Below are positions 17,829 to 26,682 of a stretch of DNA of 64,000 nt, piece after piece. A program made the translations under genes and the position numbers. Every line of letters begins with the position of its first letter. The first letter of the stretch is position 1. The notes under the pieces are model-generated. The model was not told the origin of the DNA. It saw nothing but the letters and a program-made list of their open reading frames with translations, and searched no databases. This DNA is from Jiella avicenniae (GTDB lineage Bacteria; Pseudomonadota; Alphaproteobacteria; Rhizobiales; Rhizobiaceae): assembly GCF_021390325.1 (NCBI RefSeq), contig NZ_JAJUWU010000003.1:372001-436000 (forward strand). The letters run 5' to 3'.

Positions 17829-18677
17829 ATGCAAGCTGCGACCCTTCCCACGCCCGCTCCGACGCCGTCGCTCGTGGCGCCACGCGCCGGCGAATTCGAC
17901 GCGCGGATCCTTGCGAACGATCCCGTCAACGCCGAGTACCGGCTGATGACGGTCGCGGTGCCGGACGGCTCGGCGAATGCCCGGCCCGGTCAATTCTTCC
18001 AGATCCTCTGCCCCCACAGCGGCGCCCTGCAGCCGTTCTTCCGCCGACCGATGAGCATCTATCGCATCGAGCCCGAGGCGGGGCGGCTGTCGTTCCTCTA
18101 CAAGGTCACCGGCACCGGCACCCGCACCATGGCAGAGCTCGACCCCGGCGCCTCGATCAACCTTTTCGGCCCGCTCGGCAACGGCTTCTCGCTGCCGAAG
18201 GACGGCGCGCCGATCGCCCTTCTCGGCCGCGGCGTCGGCCTCGCCACCATGGCCCCGCTGGTCTCCCATGCCCGCGAGGCCGGTCACGCCGTCACCGCCA
18301 TCCTCAGTGCCCGGACGCCGGAACTGGTGATGTCGAAGGACGAGTTCCTGGAAGCCGGAGCCCGCGTCATGACCGTCACCGATTCGGAAGGAACCTCGGC
18401 GGTCGAGAACGTCGAGAACATGCTGCATGCGCTGCACGGCGAGGGCCGCCTCGGCGCCCTCTATGTCTGCGGCTCGAACCGGCTGATGCTGGCGGCGCAA
18501 CGGGTCTCCCGCCGCCTCGGTGTGTTCGGCGAGGCTGCGCTGGAGCAGCAGATGGCCTGCGGCGTCGGCATGTGCTTCTGCTGCGTCCGACCGTTCCGTC
18601 AGGGCGATGAGATCGTCCACCGCCGGGTCTGCAGCGAAGGCCCGGTCTTCCCCCTGCTGGAGGCGCTCGAATGGTAG
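17829..18677 (+). CDS. pyrK: Dihydroorotate dehydrogenase electron-transfer subunit (PyrK type)
   Basis: FAD and [2Fe-2S] subunit (282 aa) that links type 1B dihydroorotate dehydrogenase to NAD(H). It has the flavin motif RRPMS (about 72-76), an NAD-binding region GRGVGLATMAPL, and the diagnostic C-terminal cluster C244-x4-C249-x2-C252-x15-C268. It is somewhat longer at the N terminus than typical PyrK. GAGGAAA lies before the ATG. Its end overlaps the pyrD start by seven bases. A PyrK partner is uncommon in alphaproteobacteria, whose biosynthetic enzyme is normally the quinone-linked class 2. Confidence 0.88.
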   Translation: MQAATLPTPAPTPSLVAPRAGEFDARILANDPVNAEYRLMTVAVPDGSANARPGQFFQILCPHSGALQPFFRRPMSIYRIEPEAGRLSFLYKVTGTGTRTMAELDPGASINLFGPLGNGFSLPKDGAPIALLGRGVGLATMAPLVSHAREAGHAVTAILSARTPELVMSKDEFLEAGARVMTVTDSEGTSAVENVENMLHALHGEGRLGALYVCGSNRLMLAAQRVSRRLGVFGEAALEQQMACGVGMCFCCVRPFRQGDEIVHRRVCSEGPVFPLLEALEW

Positions 18678-19612
18678 ACCTCTCGGTCGACTGCGGCGGC
18701 ATCCGCCTCGCCAATCCGGTGATGCCGGCCTCCGGCACCTTCGCGTCCGAGCTCGCCGAGATCATCGCGCTCAAACGCCTCGGCGCCTTCGTCACCAAGA
18801 CCGTCACCCCCGGCAAGCGCCAGGGCAATCCGACGCCGCGCGTCTCCGAGGTTCCCGGCGGCATGCTGAATTCGATCGGCATCCCCTCGAAGGGCGTCGA
18901 TGCCTTCGTCGCCGAGACCATCCCGCTCTACGCCAATTTCGACGTGCCGCTCGTCGTCTCGATCTCCGCCGACACGCCGGACGGCTTCGCCGACATCTGC
19001 CGCCGCGTCAGCGTGCCGGGCGTCGCGGCGGTCGAGGTCAACATCTCCTGCCCGAACATCGAGGACGACGGGCGGGCCTTCGCGATGCGGCCGGAGACCA
19101 CCCTCGCCGTCATGCGCAAGCTGCGCCAGGCGACCGATCTGCCGCTCTGGGCGAAACTGACTCCCAACACAGGCGAGATGCCGGCCGTCGCCGAGGCGGC
19201 CGCGGCGGGCGGCGCCGACGCGCTGGTCGTCGCCAACACCATTCTCGCCATGAGCGTCGACATCCGCACCCGCCGCGCCAGCCTCGGCCGGGTCATGGGC
19301 GGGCTGTCCGGGCCGGCGGTCAAGCCGATCATCCTGCGCATGGCCTATCAGTGCGTGCGCGCCGTCGACATTCCGGTCATCGGCTGCGGCGGCATCATGA
19401 CCGCCGCGGACGCGCTGGAATATCTGATCGTCGGCTGCCGGGCCGTGCAGGTCGGCACCGCCACCTTCGTTCACCCCGGCGCGATGCTCACCGTCATCGA
19501 CGGGCTGGAGGACTACTGCCGGCAGAACGGGATCGAGCGCATCGCCGACCTCACCGGAACGCTGAGCGCCGAGGCCCACGACGCCTCGCTGGAATGGGAA
19601 GCCATCGCGTGA
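18671..19612 (+). CDS. pyrD: Dihydroorotate dehydrogenase, class 1B catalytic subunit
   Basis: FMN-dependent dehydrogenase (313 aa) interconverting dihydroorotate and orotate. The class 1 features are ASGTFASE, KTVTPGKRQGNPTPR, GGMLNSIGIPSKG and NISCPN with the catalytic cysteine at 127; class 2 enzymes have serine there. C-terminal FMN phosphate loops are IGCGGIMTA and VGTATF. Coupled to the PyrK-type subunit, it can work with NAD, and in organisms that ferment orotate this enzyme type runs in the catabolic direction. It overlaps the next hydrolase gene in GTGA. Confidence 0.9.
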   Translation: MVDLSVDCGGIRLANPVMPASGTFASELAEIIALKRLGAFVTKTVTPGKRQGNPTPRVSEVPGGMLNSIGIPSKGVDAFVAETIPLYANFDVPLVVSISADTPDGFADICRRVSVPGVAAVEVNISCPNIEDDGRAFAMRPETTLAVMRKLRQATDLPLWAKLTPNTGEMPAVAEAAAAGGADALVVANTILAMSVDIRTRRASLGRVMGGLSGPAVKPIILRMAYQCVRAVDIPVIGCGGIMTAADALEYLIVGCRAVQVGTATFVHPGAMLTVIDGLEDYCRQNGIERIADLTGTLSAEAHDASLEWEAIA

Positions 19613-20919
19613 GCCCGACGACCGCCATCGCCGAGGGTGCACGGTCCGGCGAGACACCCGACCTCCCGGACCTTGCAGGCCTCGCCGAGAAGATCTTCGC
19701 CGACGTCGCGGCGATGTCGCCGGACGTCCTCGGCGTGTCGCGTCCGGCCTACAGCACTGTCGAAACCGAGACGCTCGATTATCTGGAGCGCTTCGCCCGC
19801 GACTTCGGCCTCCGGACCTGGCGCGACGCCGGCGAGAACCTGGTGGTCGCCGCCCCCGGCGACACCTCGCCCGAGGCGCCCTGCGGCTACTTCGGCTCGC
19901 ATGTCGATTCGGTGCCCCAGGGCGGCAATTTCGACGGGCTCGCCGGCGTCGTCGCCGCGCTGCTGACGCTGATTGCGCTGGTACGGGAAGACGCGCCGAT
20001 GCGCGTTCCGCTGCGCGTCCTGGCTCTGCGCGGCGAGGAAAGCGCCTGGTTCGGCAACGCCTATATGGGCTCCCAGGCACTGTTCGGCCGGCTCGGCGAG
20101 AAAGCCCTTTCGACCCGCCGCCGGGACGGGCGCGGAACGCTCGCCGACGCCATGCGCGAGACCGGGATCGAGATGGCGAAGATCGAGGCGGGCGAGCCGC
20201 TGGTCGACGCCACGCAGATCCGCTTCTTCCTCGAACTCCACATCGAGCAGGGGCCGGTCCTCGTCGAGCGGCAGTGGCCCGTCGCGGCGGTGACGGGGAT
20301 TCGCGGCAACGTCCGCCACCGGGAGGTGCAGTGCATCGGCCAGGCCGGGCATTCCGGCGCGGTGCCGCGCTGGCTCAGGCGCGACGCGGTGTTCGCGACG
20401 TCCGAACTGATCATGCGAATGGACGACCACTGGGCGACCATTCAGCAGCATGGCGGCGACCTCGTCCTCACCGCCGGCATCTTCCAGACCGACCCCGCTC
20501 ATCATGCGATGTCGCGCATTCCGGGGGAGTGCAGCTTCAGCTTCGAGGCGCGCAGCCAGGATACCGGCACCCTGCGCGCCTTCGAGGAACTTCTGAAATC
20601 CGAGTGCCGAATCATAGAACGCGAACGCCGGGTGAAGTTCGTCTTCGACGAGGCCGTGCGCAGCGATCCCGCCGAGCTCGATCCGGCGATGATCGAGGCC
20701 ATCCTCACCGCCTGTTCCGCAGTGGGTCTGCCGGCGGAGGCGATTCCGAGCGGGGCCGGGCACGACGCCGCGATCTTTGCGCAGGCTGGCGTGCCGACCG
20801 GCATGATCTTCGTGCGCAACCGCAACGGCTCTCACAATCCCGACGAACAAATGGAGGTCGAGGATCTCGTCGCCGCCATCGGCGTGATGCGGCGGGTGGC
20901 GCGGGAGCTGACGCAATGA
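19609..20919 (+). CDS. M20-family Zn-dependent carbamoylase/ureidase
   Basis: A 436-aa binuclear zinc amidohydrolase of the N-carbamoyl-amino-acid hydrolase/allantoate amidohydrolase family. Ligands and conserved loops are GSHVDSVPQGGNFDG, RGEESAWFG, ELHIEQGPVL, GQAGHSGAVP and SGAGHDA. GTG 19609 overlaps the pyrD stop (GTGA). In this operon N-carbamoyl-aspartate (ureidosuccinate), the ring-opened product of dihydroorotate, is the most economical substrate. Ureidopropionate or another carbamoyl amino acid cannot be excluded. A dihydroorotase gene is not seen in the operon. Confidence 0.88.
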   Translation: MSPTTAIAEGARSGETPDLPDLAGLAEKIFADVAAMSPDVLGVSRPAYSTVETETLDYLERFARDFGLRTWRDAGENLVVAAPGDTSPEAPCGYFGSHVDSVPQGGNFDGLAGVVAALLTLIALVREDAPMRVPLRVLALRGEESAWFGNAYMGSQALFGRLGEKALSTRRRDGRGTLADAMRETGIEMAKIEAGEPLVDATQIRFFLELHIEQGPVLVERQWPVAAVTGIRGNVRHREVQCIGQAGHSGAVPRWLRRDAVFATSELIMRMDDHWATIQQHGGDLVLTAGIFQTDPAHHAMSRIPGECSFSFEARSQDTGTLRAFEELLKSECRIIERERRVKFVFDEAVRSDPAELDPAMIEAILTACSAVGLPAEAIPSGAGHDAAIFAQAGVPTGMIFVRNRNGSHNPDEQMEVEDLVAAIGVMRRVARELTQ

Positions 20920-21199
20920 GCCGATGTGCCGCAATCGCCCGAAACCTCGGCGCAGCGACCGCCCCGGCTCGGCCGGGAACCGCGGCCCGTCGCCATGCTC
21001 GGGCGTTTGCTGCTCTCGGCTTCGCCGCCGCCGCGGTCGCCCGCGAGGGCAAACCGGCGGAGGAAAGCGGCGCTCTTGATATTGAAGCCGGCTGCAGGGT
21101 GCGAGTAAGGGTGGGGAGGCCTGATGCGGATTTGCAGTGGTCGGAGAGAGCGTGGCGCTCGCCCGACGGGCCTCACTCATTCCAGGAAAGGCACCGGAC
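20920..21199. other. Intergenic region before pyrE
   Basis: These 280 bp hold no convincing gene. A compact hairpin CCCGGC-TCG-GCCGGG lies at 20963-20977, 44 bp after the hydrolase stop, without a T run. The pyrE ribosome site AGGAAAGG is at 21184-21191. No clear promoter was found, so it is open whether pyrE is read from the upstream operon. Confidence 0.5.
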
Positions 21200-21892
21200 T
21201 TGACGAGCTTCACCGACAAAACCCTGATCGCCGAAATGACCGCGAAGATGCTCCTCGAGGTCAAGGCGGTCCATTTTCGCGCGGACGAGCCCTTCCGCTT
21301 CACCTCCGGCTGGGCGAGCCCGGTCTATATCGACTGCCGCAAGCTGATCTCCTATCCGCGGGTGCGCAACACGCTGATGGACTTCGCGTCCTCGGTGATC
21401 CTCAGGGACATCGGCTTCGAATCCCTCGACGCCATCGCCGGCGGCGAGACCGCCGGCATTCCCTTCGCCGCCTGGATCGCCGACCGCCTGTCGATGCCGA
21501 TGCAGTACGTCCGCAAGAAGCCGAAGGGCTTCGGCCGCGACGCGCAGATCGAGGGCGACTACCGTGAAGGCTCGCGGATCGTGCTGGTCGAGGACCTTTC
21601 GACCGACGGCCGCAGCAAGATCCGCTTCTGCGAGGCGCTGCGCAAGGCCGGCCTGACGGTCGAGCACACCTTCGTCATCTTCCACTACGACATCTTCCCC
21701 GAGACCAAAGAAACCCTGAAGGAAAACGGCATCCAGATGCACGCCCTCGCCACCTGGTGGGACGTTCTGAAGGTGGCGCGGGACCAGGGCTATTTCGAAG
21801 AATCGATCCTGCAGGAAGTCGAAGCCTTCCTCCACAATCCGATGAGCTGGTCGGCCGCCCACGGCGGCGCCAGCTCCTATCCCAAGGACTAG
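21200..21892 (+). CDS. pyrE: Orotate phosphoribosyltransferase
   Basis: Transfers phosphoribose from PRPP to orotate, giving OMP. The 230-aa protein has the PRPP loop [13 protein letters not shown] and the family motifs [18 protein letters not shown] and [10 protein letters not shown]. Start TTG 21200 is inferred: AGGAAAGG lies eight bases upstream and the resulting N terminus matches rhizobial PyrE length, whereas the next ATG (21235) would trim the first helix. In this setting it could capture imported orotate for UMP synthesis, either as the housekeeping enzyme or as a second copy. Confidence 0.9.
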   Translation: MTSFTDKTLIAEMTAKMLLEVKAVHFRADEPFRFTSGWASPVYIDCRKLISYPRVRNTLMDFASSVILRDIGFESLDAIAGGETAGIPFAAWIADRLSMPMQYVRKKPKGFGRDAQIEGDYREGSRIVLVEDLSTDGRSKIRFCEALRKAGLTVEHTFVIFHYDIFPETKETLKENGIQMHALATWWDVLKVARDQGYFEESILQEVEAFLHNPMSWSAAHGGASSYPKD

Positions 21893-21904
21893 GAGCAGCC
21901 GTTT

Positions 21905-22219
21905 ATGTTGAGCGACGTCAAGCGCATCATCGCCGAGGGCCATCTCGGCGTCCGGACATACGAAGAGTTCGCCCAGTCCTGCCTCCAGAAGGCGGCCCGG
22001 GGCGAGGAGGACACCGTGGCGCTCTTCGTTTTGGCGAAGATCGTCCAGCCGTTCTGCGACTACTACTTCGATCAGGCGCTGAGCGAAGCGACCGCCGTCG
22101 CGTTTCGCCAGCAGATCCTCGAGACGATCGAGGCCTACGAGGCGGCCGGTAGCCTCGCCGACAAGAACGCCGCTCTCGCCCGCGCCGTGCAGAACAGCCT
22201 GGCCAGCGCGGACGTTTGA
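21905..22219 (+). CDS. Hypothetical protein, all-helical
   Basis: A 104-aa protein starting 12 bases after the pyrE stop, with AGGAGCAG just before its ATG. The sequence is charged and predicted mostly helical (SDVKRIIAEGHLGVRTYEEFA, then GEEDTVALFVLAKIV), with no signal peptide, membrane helix or known motif. The close spacing makes it part of the pyrE transcript. I do not recognise a family. Confidence 0.7.
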   Translation: MLSDVKRIIAEGHLGVRTYEEFAQSCLQKAARGEEDTVALFVLAKIVQPFCDYYFDQALSEATAVAFRQQILETIEAYEAAGSLADKNAALARAVQNSLASADV

Positions 22220-22267
22220 ACCCGCGCGCATGAGCATGGAGGCGGTCCGGTCGATCCGACCGGATCG

Positions 22268-22996
22268 TCAATCGCCTTCGCCAGCAAAAGTCGGGGAACC
22301 ATCCCAGGGGGGCAGGACCTCGCCGGCGGCCAGGCAGAGTTCGAGCCGGTAGATCGCGATGCGCCCCGCTTCGAAGCGCCTGCCCGTCTCGCTCGCCATC
22401 TTTTCGGAAAAGCCGGCGACCACGTCGGCGAGCGGCGCCGCATCGCCGGCCTCCGCCAGGAGGACGCCCGCCGGCAACTCGGGGGTCTCGCGGCGCAGGC
22501 CGTGTTCCGCCGTCTTCTCGCGGCTCGCATTGGCATCGCAGCGCAAGAGATGAAGGCCGGTCAGCGCGGATTGTGCGGCAAACAGCGCTTCGGCCGTCCG
22601 TTGCAGGGCGCTCCGGAAGGCCCCATCGGCATCGGCGAGTTCCGGCAGGACGGCGGTCGCGACGAAGCCGCCCACCCCCGCCCCGAGGCTGAACTCCACA
22701 CGGCACAACGCGCGCGAAGCCTGCCGGAACGCCGGCATGACGCGCCGCGTCCACGGGGTCGGGTCGTTCAGACGGCGCAGATACGCCCCGCCGAGAAACG
22801 CCTCGTTTTCGACCTCGTAGAGGGTGAAGAACTCCGGCCCGCCGGAGACCGCCCGGCCCCGCCGGCCGCGGCGAAAGCCCGCGATCGAGACCCGCTCGGG
22901 AACGTGTTCCCGGCCGTGCCAGGCGAGGAAGTCGGACCGTGCCTCGGGCGTGACGTCGTTCCAGATGACGACGGCCGCCTTGCCCGCGAGTGCCAT
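22268..22996 (-). CDS. Dimeric alpha/beta-barrel (EthD-like) protein
   Basis: A 242-aa protein built of two ferredoxin-like halves. The N-terminal half resembles EthD/DUF4286-type stress-barrel proteins (VVIWNDVTPEARSDFLAWH, GREHVPERVSIAGFRRGRR); the second half repeats the pattern more weakly. ATG 22996 is chosen because AAGGAGAAG precedes it; longer upstream reading adds only low-complexity sequence. It diverges from the RuBisCO-like gene, so it is probably part of the same pathway. No catalytic residue can be assigned. Confidence 0.75.
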   Translation of the reverse strand: MALAGKAAVVIWNDVTPEARSDFLAWHGREHVPERVSIAGFRRGRRGRAVSGGPEFFTLYEVENEAFLGGAYLRRLNDPTPWTRRVMPAFRQASRALCRVEFSLGAGVGGFVATAVLPELADADGAFRSALQRTAEALFAAQSALTGLHLLRCDANASREKTAEHGLRRETPELPAGVLLAEAGDAAPLADVVAGFSEKMASETGRRFEAGRIAIYRLELCLAAGEVLPPWDGSPTFAGEGD

Positions 22997-23192
22997 GCGA
23001 TCTTCTCCTTTCTTGCTGGACCGGTTCCACCGGAGCCGAGGCCCGGCATCGACTTCCTTCGCCTTGGCGGGCGTGCAGGCCGAAGACGAGCCGAGGCCGA
23101 CGGCCGGGAGATCGTAAGCGACATGCGCCTCGACCCGATTGCTCGCAAGCCCCATTCACGCGGCCTCCGATCGGCTCCGTGAATGGACGCGG

Positions 23193-23220
23193 CTTGTCGT
23201 GCGAAATCGACTGGTATAAC
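23193..23220 (+). promoter_or_regulatory. Promoter and CTGGTAT operator of the RuBisCO-like gene
   Basis: CTTGTC (23193-23198) and TATAAC (23215-23220) are spaced by 16 bp, with an extended TG before the -10 box. The overlapping 12-mer ATCGACTGGTAT (23206-23217) matches ATCAACTGGTAT at 33018-33029, before the ApnO-like gene, at 11 of 12 positions. The GGTATA core is the known recognition unit of NanR, and a NanR-like regulator is encoded at 33824-34576. Rightward, ATACAA completes an imperfect dyad. Confidence 0.55.
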
Positions 23221-23265
23221 GACATGATGATACAAGACGCCATCGACCACATCTCTCCCGCATCC

Positions 23266-24558
23266 ATGACCCAAACCGACATCGCCCCAGCGCGCAGCCA
23301 ACTCGCGACCGATCGGATCGAGGCCGACTATCTCCTCGAAACGCCCGTCGCGGTCGAGAGGGCGGCGGAGGTCATGGCCGGCGAACAGTCGAGCGGGACG
23401 TTTCTGCCCGTCCCCGGCGAGACGCCCGAACTGAAGGCGCGGGCGGCGGCCCGGGTCGAGCGGATCGCGGTGCTCGGCACCGTCGCGGAGCCCTCGCTGC
23501 CGGGCGCCGCGAAGCCCGCCGAGGCGGGGCGCTTCACCCGGGCCCGGGTGACGCTCTCCTGGCCGCTCGACAACATCGGCGCCTCGCTGCCGAACCTTCT
23601 CGCCACCATCGCCGGCAATCTCTACGAGCTGAAGCAGGTTTCCGGCCTGCGCCTTCTCGACGTCCGTCTGCCGCGCGCTTTTGCGGACAAATATCGCGGT
23701 CCGCAATTCGGCATCGCGGGCACCCGGAAGCTCGCCGGCGTCTTCGATCGCCCGCTGATCGGCACGATCGTCAAGCCGAGCATCGGGCTGACGGCGGAGG
23801 GAACGGCCGAAATCGTCGACACCCTCGCCGCCGCCGGGATCGATTTCGTCAAGGACGACGAACTCCAGTCGGACGGCCCCGGATGCCCCTTCGAGTCGCG
23901 TGCGCGGGCGGTGATGGCGGTGATCGACCGCCACGCCCAGCGGACGGGCAAGAAGGTGATGTTCGCCTTCAACATCACCGGCGACCTCGACGAAATGCGC
24001 CGCCGGCACGACCGCGTCCGCGATCTCGGCGGCACCTGCGTGATGGCGAGCATCAACTCCGTCGGCCTCGTCGGCATGATCGAACTCGCCCGCCATTCGG
24101 AGCTGCCGATCCATGCCCATCGCAACGGCTGGGGCTATCTCTCGCGCCACCCGGCCCTCGGCTGGTCCTACCGCGCCTGGCAGAAGATCTGGCGGCTCGC
24201 CGGCTGCGACCACATGCACGTCAACGGCCTTGCGAACAAATTCTCCGAGGACGACGACAGCGTCATCGAAGCGGCGCGCGCCTGCCTGACGCCGCTTTCC
24301 GACGACGCGCCCTGCCTCGCCATGCCGGTGTTCTCGTCAGGCCAGACGGCCCTGCAGGCACCGGAGACCTTCGCGCGGCTCGGCTCGAGCGACCTCATCC
24401 ACGCGGCCGGCGGCGGCATCATGGCGCATCCGCACGGCCCAGCCGGCGGCGTCGCCAGCATGCGCGAGGCCTGGGAAGCGGCGATGGCCGGCACACCGCT
24501 CGACGTCCATGCCAGGACGCATCCGGCGGTCGCGGCGGCCTTGGAGACGTTTCGCTAG
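23266..24558 (+). CDS. RuBisCO-like protein (form IV)
   Basis: A 430-aa member of the RuBisCO superfamily that is not a CO2-fixing enzyme. The N-terminal domain runs to about residue 130, followed by the TIM barrel. Active-site elements kept are TIVKPSIGLT (K170), FVKDDEL (K196 carbamylation site, D198, E199), IHAHRNGWG and the later GGGIMAHPHGPAGG phosphate loop. The middle barrel closely resembles the OiaX/OiaT enzymes that decarboxylate or cleave 3-oxo-isoapionate 4-phosphate. ATG 23266 is preferred because ATG 23224 would lie at the predicted transcript start. No OiaK-type kinase is present in the window. Confidence 0.88.
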   Translation: MTQTDIAPARSQLATDRIEADYLLETPVAVERAAEVMAGEQSSGTFLPVPGETPELKARAAARVERIAVLGTVAEPSLPGAAKPAEAGRFTRARVTLSWPLDNIGASLPNLLATIAGNLYELKQVSGLRLLDVRLPRAFADKYRGPQFGIAGTRKLAGVFDRPLIGTIVKPSIGLTAEGTAEIVDTLAAAGIDFVKDDELQSDGPGCPFESRARAVMAVIDRHAQRTGKKVMFAFNITGDLDEMRRRHDRVRDLGGTCVMASINSVGLVGMIELARHSELPIHAHRNGWGYLSRHPALGWSYRAWQKIWRLAGCDHMHVNGLANKFSEDDDSVIEAARACLTPLSDDAPCLAMPVFSSGQTALQAPETFARLGSSDLIHAAGGGIMAHPHGPAGGVASMREAWEAAMAGTPLDVHARTHPAVAAALETFR

Positions 24559-24618
24559 GCCTTGCAGGCAGGCGCGACTTGCGGCGAGCCGAAGGCGGTC
24601 GGGTCGCTGCCGCCGGGC

Positions 24619-25500
24619 TCATCCCTTCTGCCGGAACGCTTTTGCCGCCTCCGGCGCCATCGCCTCGCCGAAGCCGTTTTCGTTCAGCCATCCGAGCGCC
24701 GAGAGCACGCCGTCGGCGACGTCCCGGCGGGTTCCGGTCGCCTCGACGAGCTTGCCGTAATAGCTGATGTCTTTCAGCGCATTGGCATTGGTGAAGCGCA
24801 TCTGGCCGGTCTCGCCGTCGAGCAGGAAGGGCGCCACACGCTCGAGCGCCGCGCCATGTCCGCCGCCCCGGCGCAGACAGTCGACGAGGATCTCCGGCGA
24901 AATGCCGTTTTCGGCGGCGCAGGCGGCGGCTTCGCTGATCAGCGTCACGGTGCCGAGCGAGACGAAGTTGTGGATCAGCTTCAGCATCTGGCCGGAGCCG
25001 ACGGGGCCCGCATGAAAGCGGTTTTCCGAAAACGCCTCGAAGAGCGGAGTCAATTCGGCGACGATGGCGTCGTCCCCCCCGATCAGAAGGTTCAGCCGCC
25101 CCTCCTCGGCTTCCTTCGGCGTGCGCGTCATCGACGCGTCGACGAAGCGGCCGCCGGCCACCGCCACCCGCTCGGCCGCCTCGACGGTCACGGCGGGAAT
25201 GCCGGTCGAGCAGTCGACGACGATCGCGCCGGGGCGAAGCGCGTCCGCCAGGCTCGCCTCGCCGAGGATCAATTCCTCGATCTGCGCACTGCCGGTGACG
25301 CAGAGGATGACGACGTCGCTCCCTGAGACGAGGTCCTGCAGCGCATCGAAGCGCCGCGCGCCGGCCGCATCGAGATCGTCGGTCGGCTGGTTGCCGGGAT
25401 GGGCGAGATAGCCGAGCGGCCAGCCGGCCTTCAGGACGTTGCGGGCGATGCCGTGGCCCATCATGCCGATGCCGACGATGCCGATGGTCTGTTTGCTCAT
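24619..25500 (-). CDS. NAD(P)-dependent 3-hydroxyacid (HIBADH-family) dehydrogenase
   Basis: A 293-aa beta-hydroxyacid dehydrogenase related to 3-hydroxyisobutyrate and tartronate-semialdehyde reductases. It has the N-terminal Rossmann loop GIVGIGMMGHGIA (residues 7-19) and the catalytic lysine K174 in GPVGSGQMLKLIHN. The substrate loop, usually DAPVSGG, reads DASMTRTPKEA (121-131), which points to a distinct subgroup and substrate. It converges on the RuBisCO-like gene and is last in the operon with the isopropylmalate-type dehydrogenase and a TRAP transporter. Confidence 0.88.
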   Translation of the reverse strand: MSKQTIGIVGIGMMGHGIARNVLKAGWPLGYLAHPGNQPTDDLDAAGARRFDALQDLVSGSDVVILCVTGSAQIEELILGEASLADALRPGAIVVDCSTGIPAVTVEAAERVAVAGGRFVDASMTRTPKEAEEGRLNLLIGGDDAIVAELTPLFEAFSENRFHAGPVGSGQMLKLIHNFVSLGTVTLISEAAACAAENGISPEILVDCLRRGGGHGAALERVAPFLLDGETGQMRFTNANALKDISYYGKLVEATGTRRDVADGVLSALGWLNENGFGEAMAPEAAKAFRQKG

Positions 25501-25523
25501 CAAGGTCTTCCCGTTCTCGAATG

Positions 25524-26636
25524 TCAGGCGAGAGCCCGCAGGATCGCCTCGGTCATCTCGCTGCAGCGGGCCTTGCCGCCGAGATCGGTCGGCACGTGCT
25601 CGCCCGTTTCGAGCACCGTCTCCACCGCCCGTTCGATCCGCTCGGCATCCCGTGCCAGAGCCTCGTCGCCATGGCGGTCCGCCAGCCAACGCAGCATCAT
25701 CACGCCCGAGAGGATCGCTGCGATGGGGCTCGCCAGATCCTGGCCCGCAATGTCCGGCGCCGAGCCGTGGGCGCCCTGGAAGAGCGCATGGTCGTCGCCG
25801 ATCTCGCCGGAGGGCGAGATGCCCATGCCGCCGACGGTCGCCGCGCCGAGGTCGGAGATGATGTCGCCGAACATGTTCTCCGCGACGATGACGTCGTAGA
25901 AATCGGGCTTCTTCAGCAGGTGGACGGTGATCGCATCGGCATAGGCATAGTCGATGTCGATGCCGGGAAACTCCCGGTGGACCTCGTCGCAGACCGAGCG
26001 GAAGAAGGCGTAGCTGCGCAGGATGTTGGCCTTGTCGCAGACGGTCACGCGGCGCTTGCCGTCGCGCAGCGCGCCGCCCCGCTTGCCAGAGAGTTCGAAG
26101 GCGAAGCGCGCGACCCGTTCCGTGCCCTTGCGGGTGACGACGAGGCTGTCGGAGGCGAACTCGCCGCGCAGCAGGACCCCCGCGCCGCGGCTGGCATAAA
26201 GGCCCTCGGTGTTTTCGCGCACGATGACGTAGTCGATGCCCCCGCCCGCCATCGTCGCGTCGTGGTCACGCAGCGGCGAGCGGACGCCCTTCAGGAGCTT
26301 GATAGGCCGGACGTTGGCGTAGAGGTCGAGCTGGAAGCGGAGCTGCAGATGCAGTTCGTTGCCGACTTCCGTCCCGTCTGGATAGGTCACGCCCGGCAGG
26401 CCGGCGGCGCCATGCAGGGCCGCGTCGAGGTCGCGGCAGGCGGCGAGCGTCTCGGCGGGCAGCACCTTGCCCGTCGCCTGGTAGTGACCGACACCGCCCG
26501 GCACCATCACGAAGTCGAGGCGGTTACCGCCGCAGGCCTCCTTGAGCACGGCCATCGCCGAGCGCGTCACCTCCGGGCCGATGCCGTCGCCCTCGATGGT
26601 CGCAATGCGGTAGCTTGGCTTCGCGGTGTCGTTCAT
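25524..26636 (-). CDS. Isocitrate/isopropylmalate-family dehydrogenase, tartrate dehydrogenase-like
   Basis: A 370-aa NAD-linked, metal-dependent beta-decarboxylating dehydrogenase. Family marks are IEGDGIGPEV, YVIVRENTEGLYA, the catalytic tyrosine/lysine region (KANILRSYAFF) and NMFGDIISDLGA, with HGSAPDIAGQDLASPIA toward the C terminus. It belongs with the tartrate/D-malate/homoisocitrate side enzymes rather than biosynthetic LeuB, which would sit with leuCD. Neighbours are a second hydroxyacid dehydrogenase and a TRAP transporter, so a hydroxylated dicarboxylate or sugar acid is the likely substrate. Confidence 0.87.
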   Translation of the reverse strand: MNDTAKPSYRIATIEGDGIGPEVTRSAMAVLKEACGGNRLDFVMVPGGVGHYQATGKVLPAETLAACRDLDAALHGAAGLPGVTYPDGTEVGNELHLQLRFQLDLYANVRPIKLLKGVRSPLRDHDATMAGGGIDYVIVRENTEGLYASRGAGVLLRGEFASDSLVVTRKGTERVARFAFELSGKRGGALRDGKRRVTVCDKANILRSYAFFRSVCDEVHREFPGIDIDYAYADAITVHLLKKPDFYDVIVAENMFGDIISDLGAATVGGMGISPSGEIGDDHALFQGAHGSAPDIAGQDLASPIAAILSGVMMLRWLADRHGDEALARDAERIERAVETVLETGEHVPTDLGGKARCSEMTEAILRALA

Positions 26637-26682
26637 GGTTTCCAGCCTCGTTGCGGGATTTGGCCGAAGGCGCCCGACGGCC

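Noticed and set aside
20926-21108. Possible 60-codon gene before pyrE
   Set aside because: No ribosome site, biased composition and no resemblance to a known protein; treated as intergenic.
23224-23265. Upstream ATG-ATG start of the RuBisCO-like gene
   Set aside because: It lies within the predicted transcription start region and adds residues not typical of the family; ATG 23266 was preferred, though neither has a good ribosome site.
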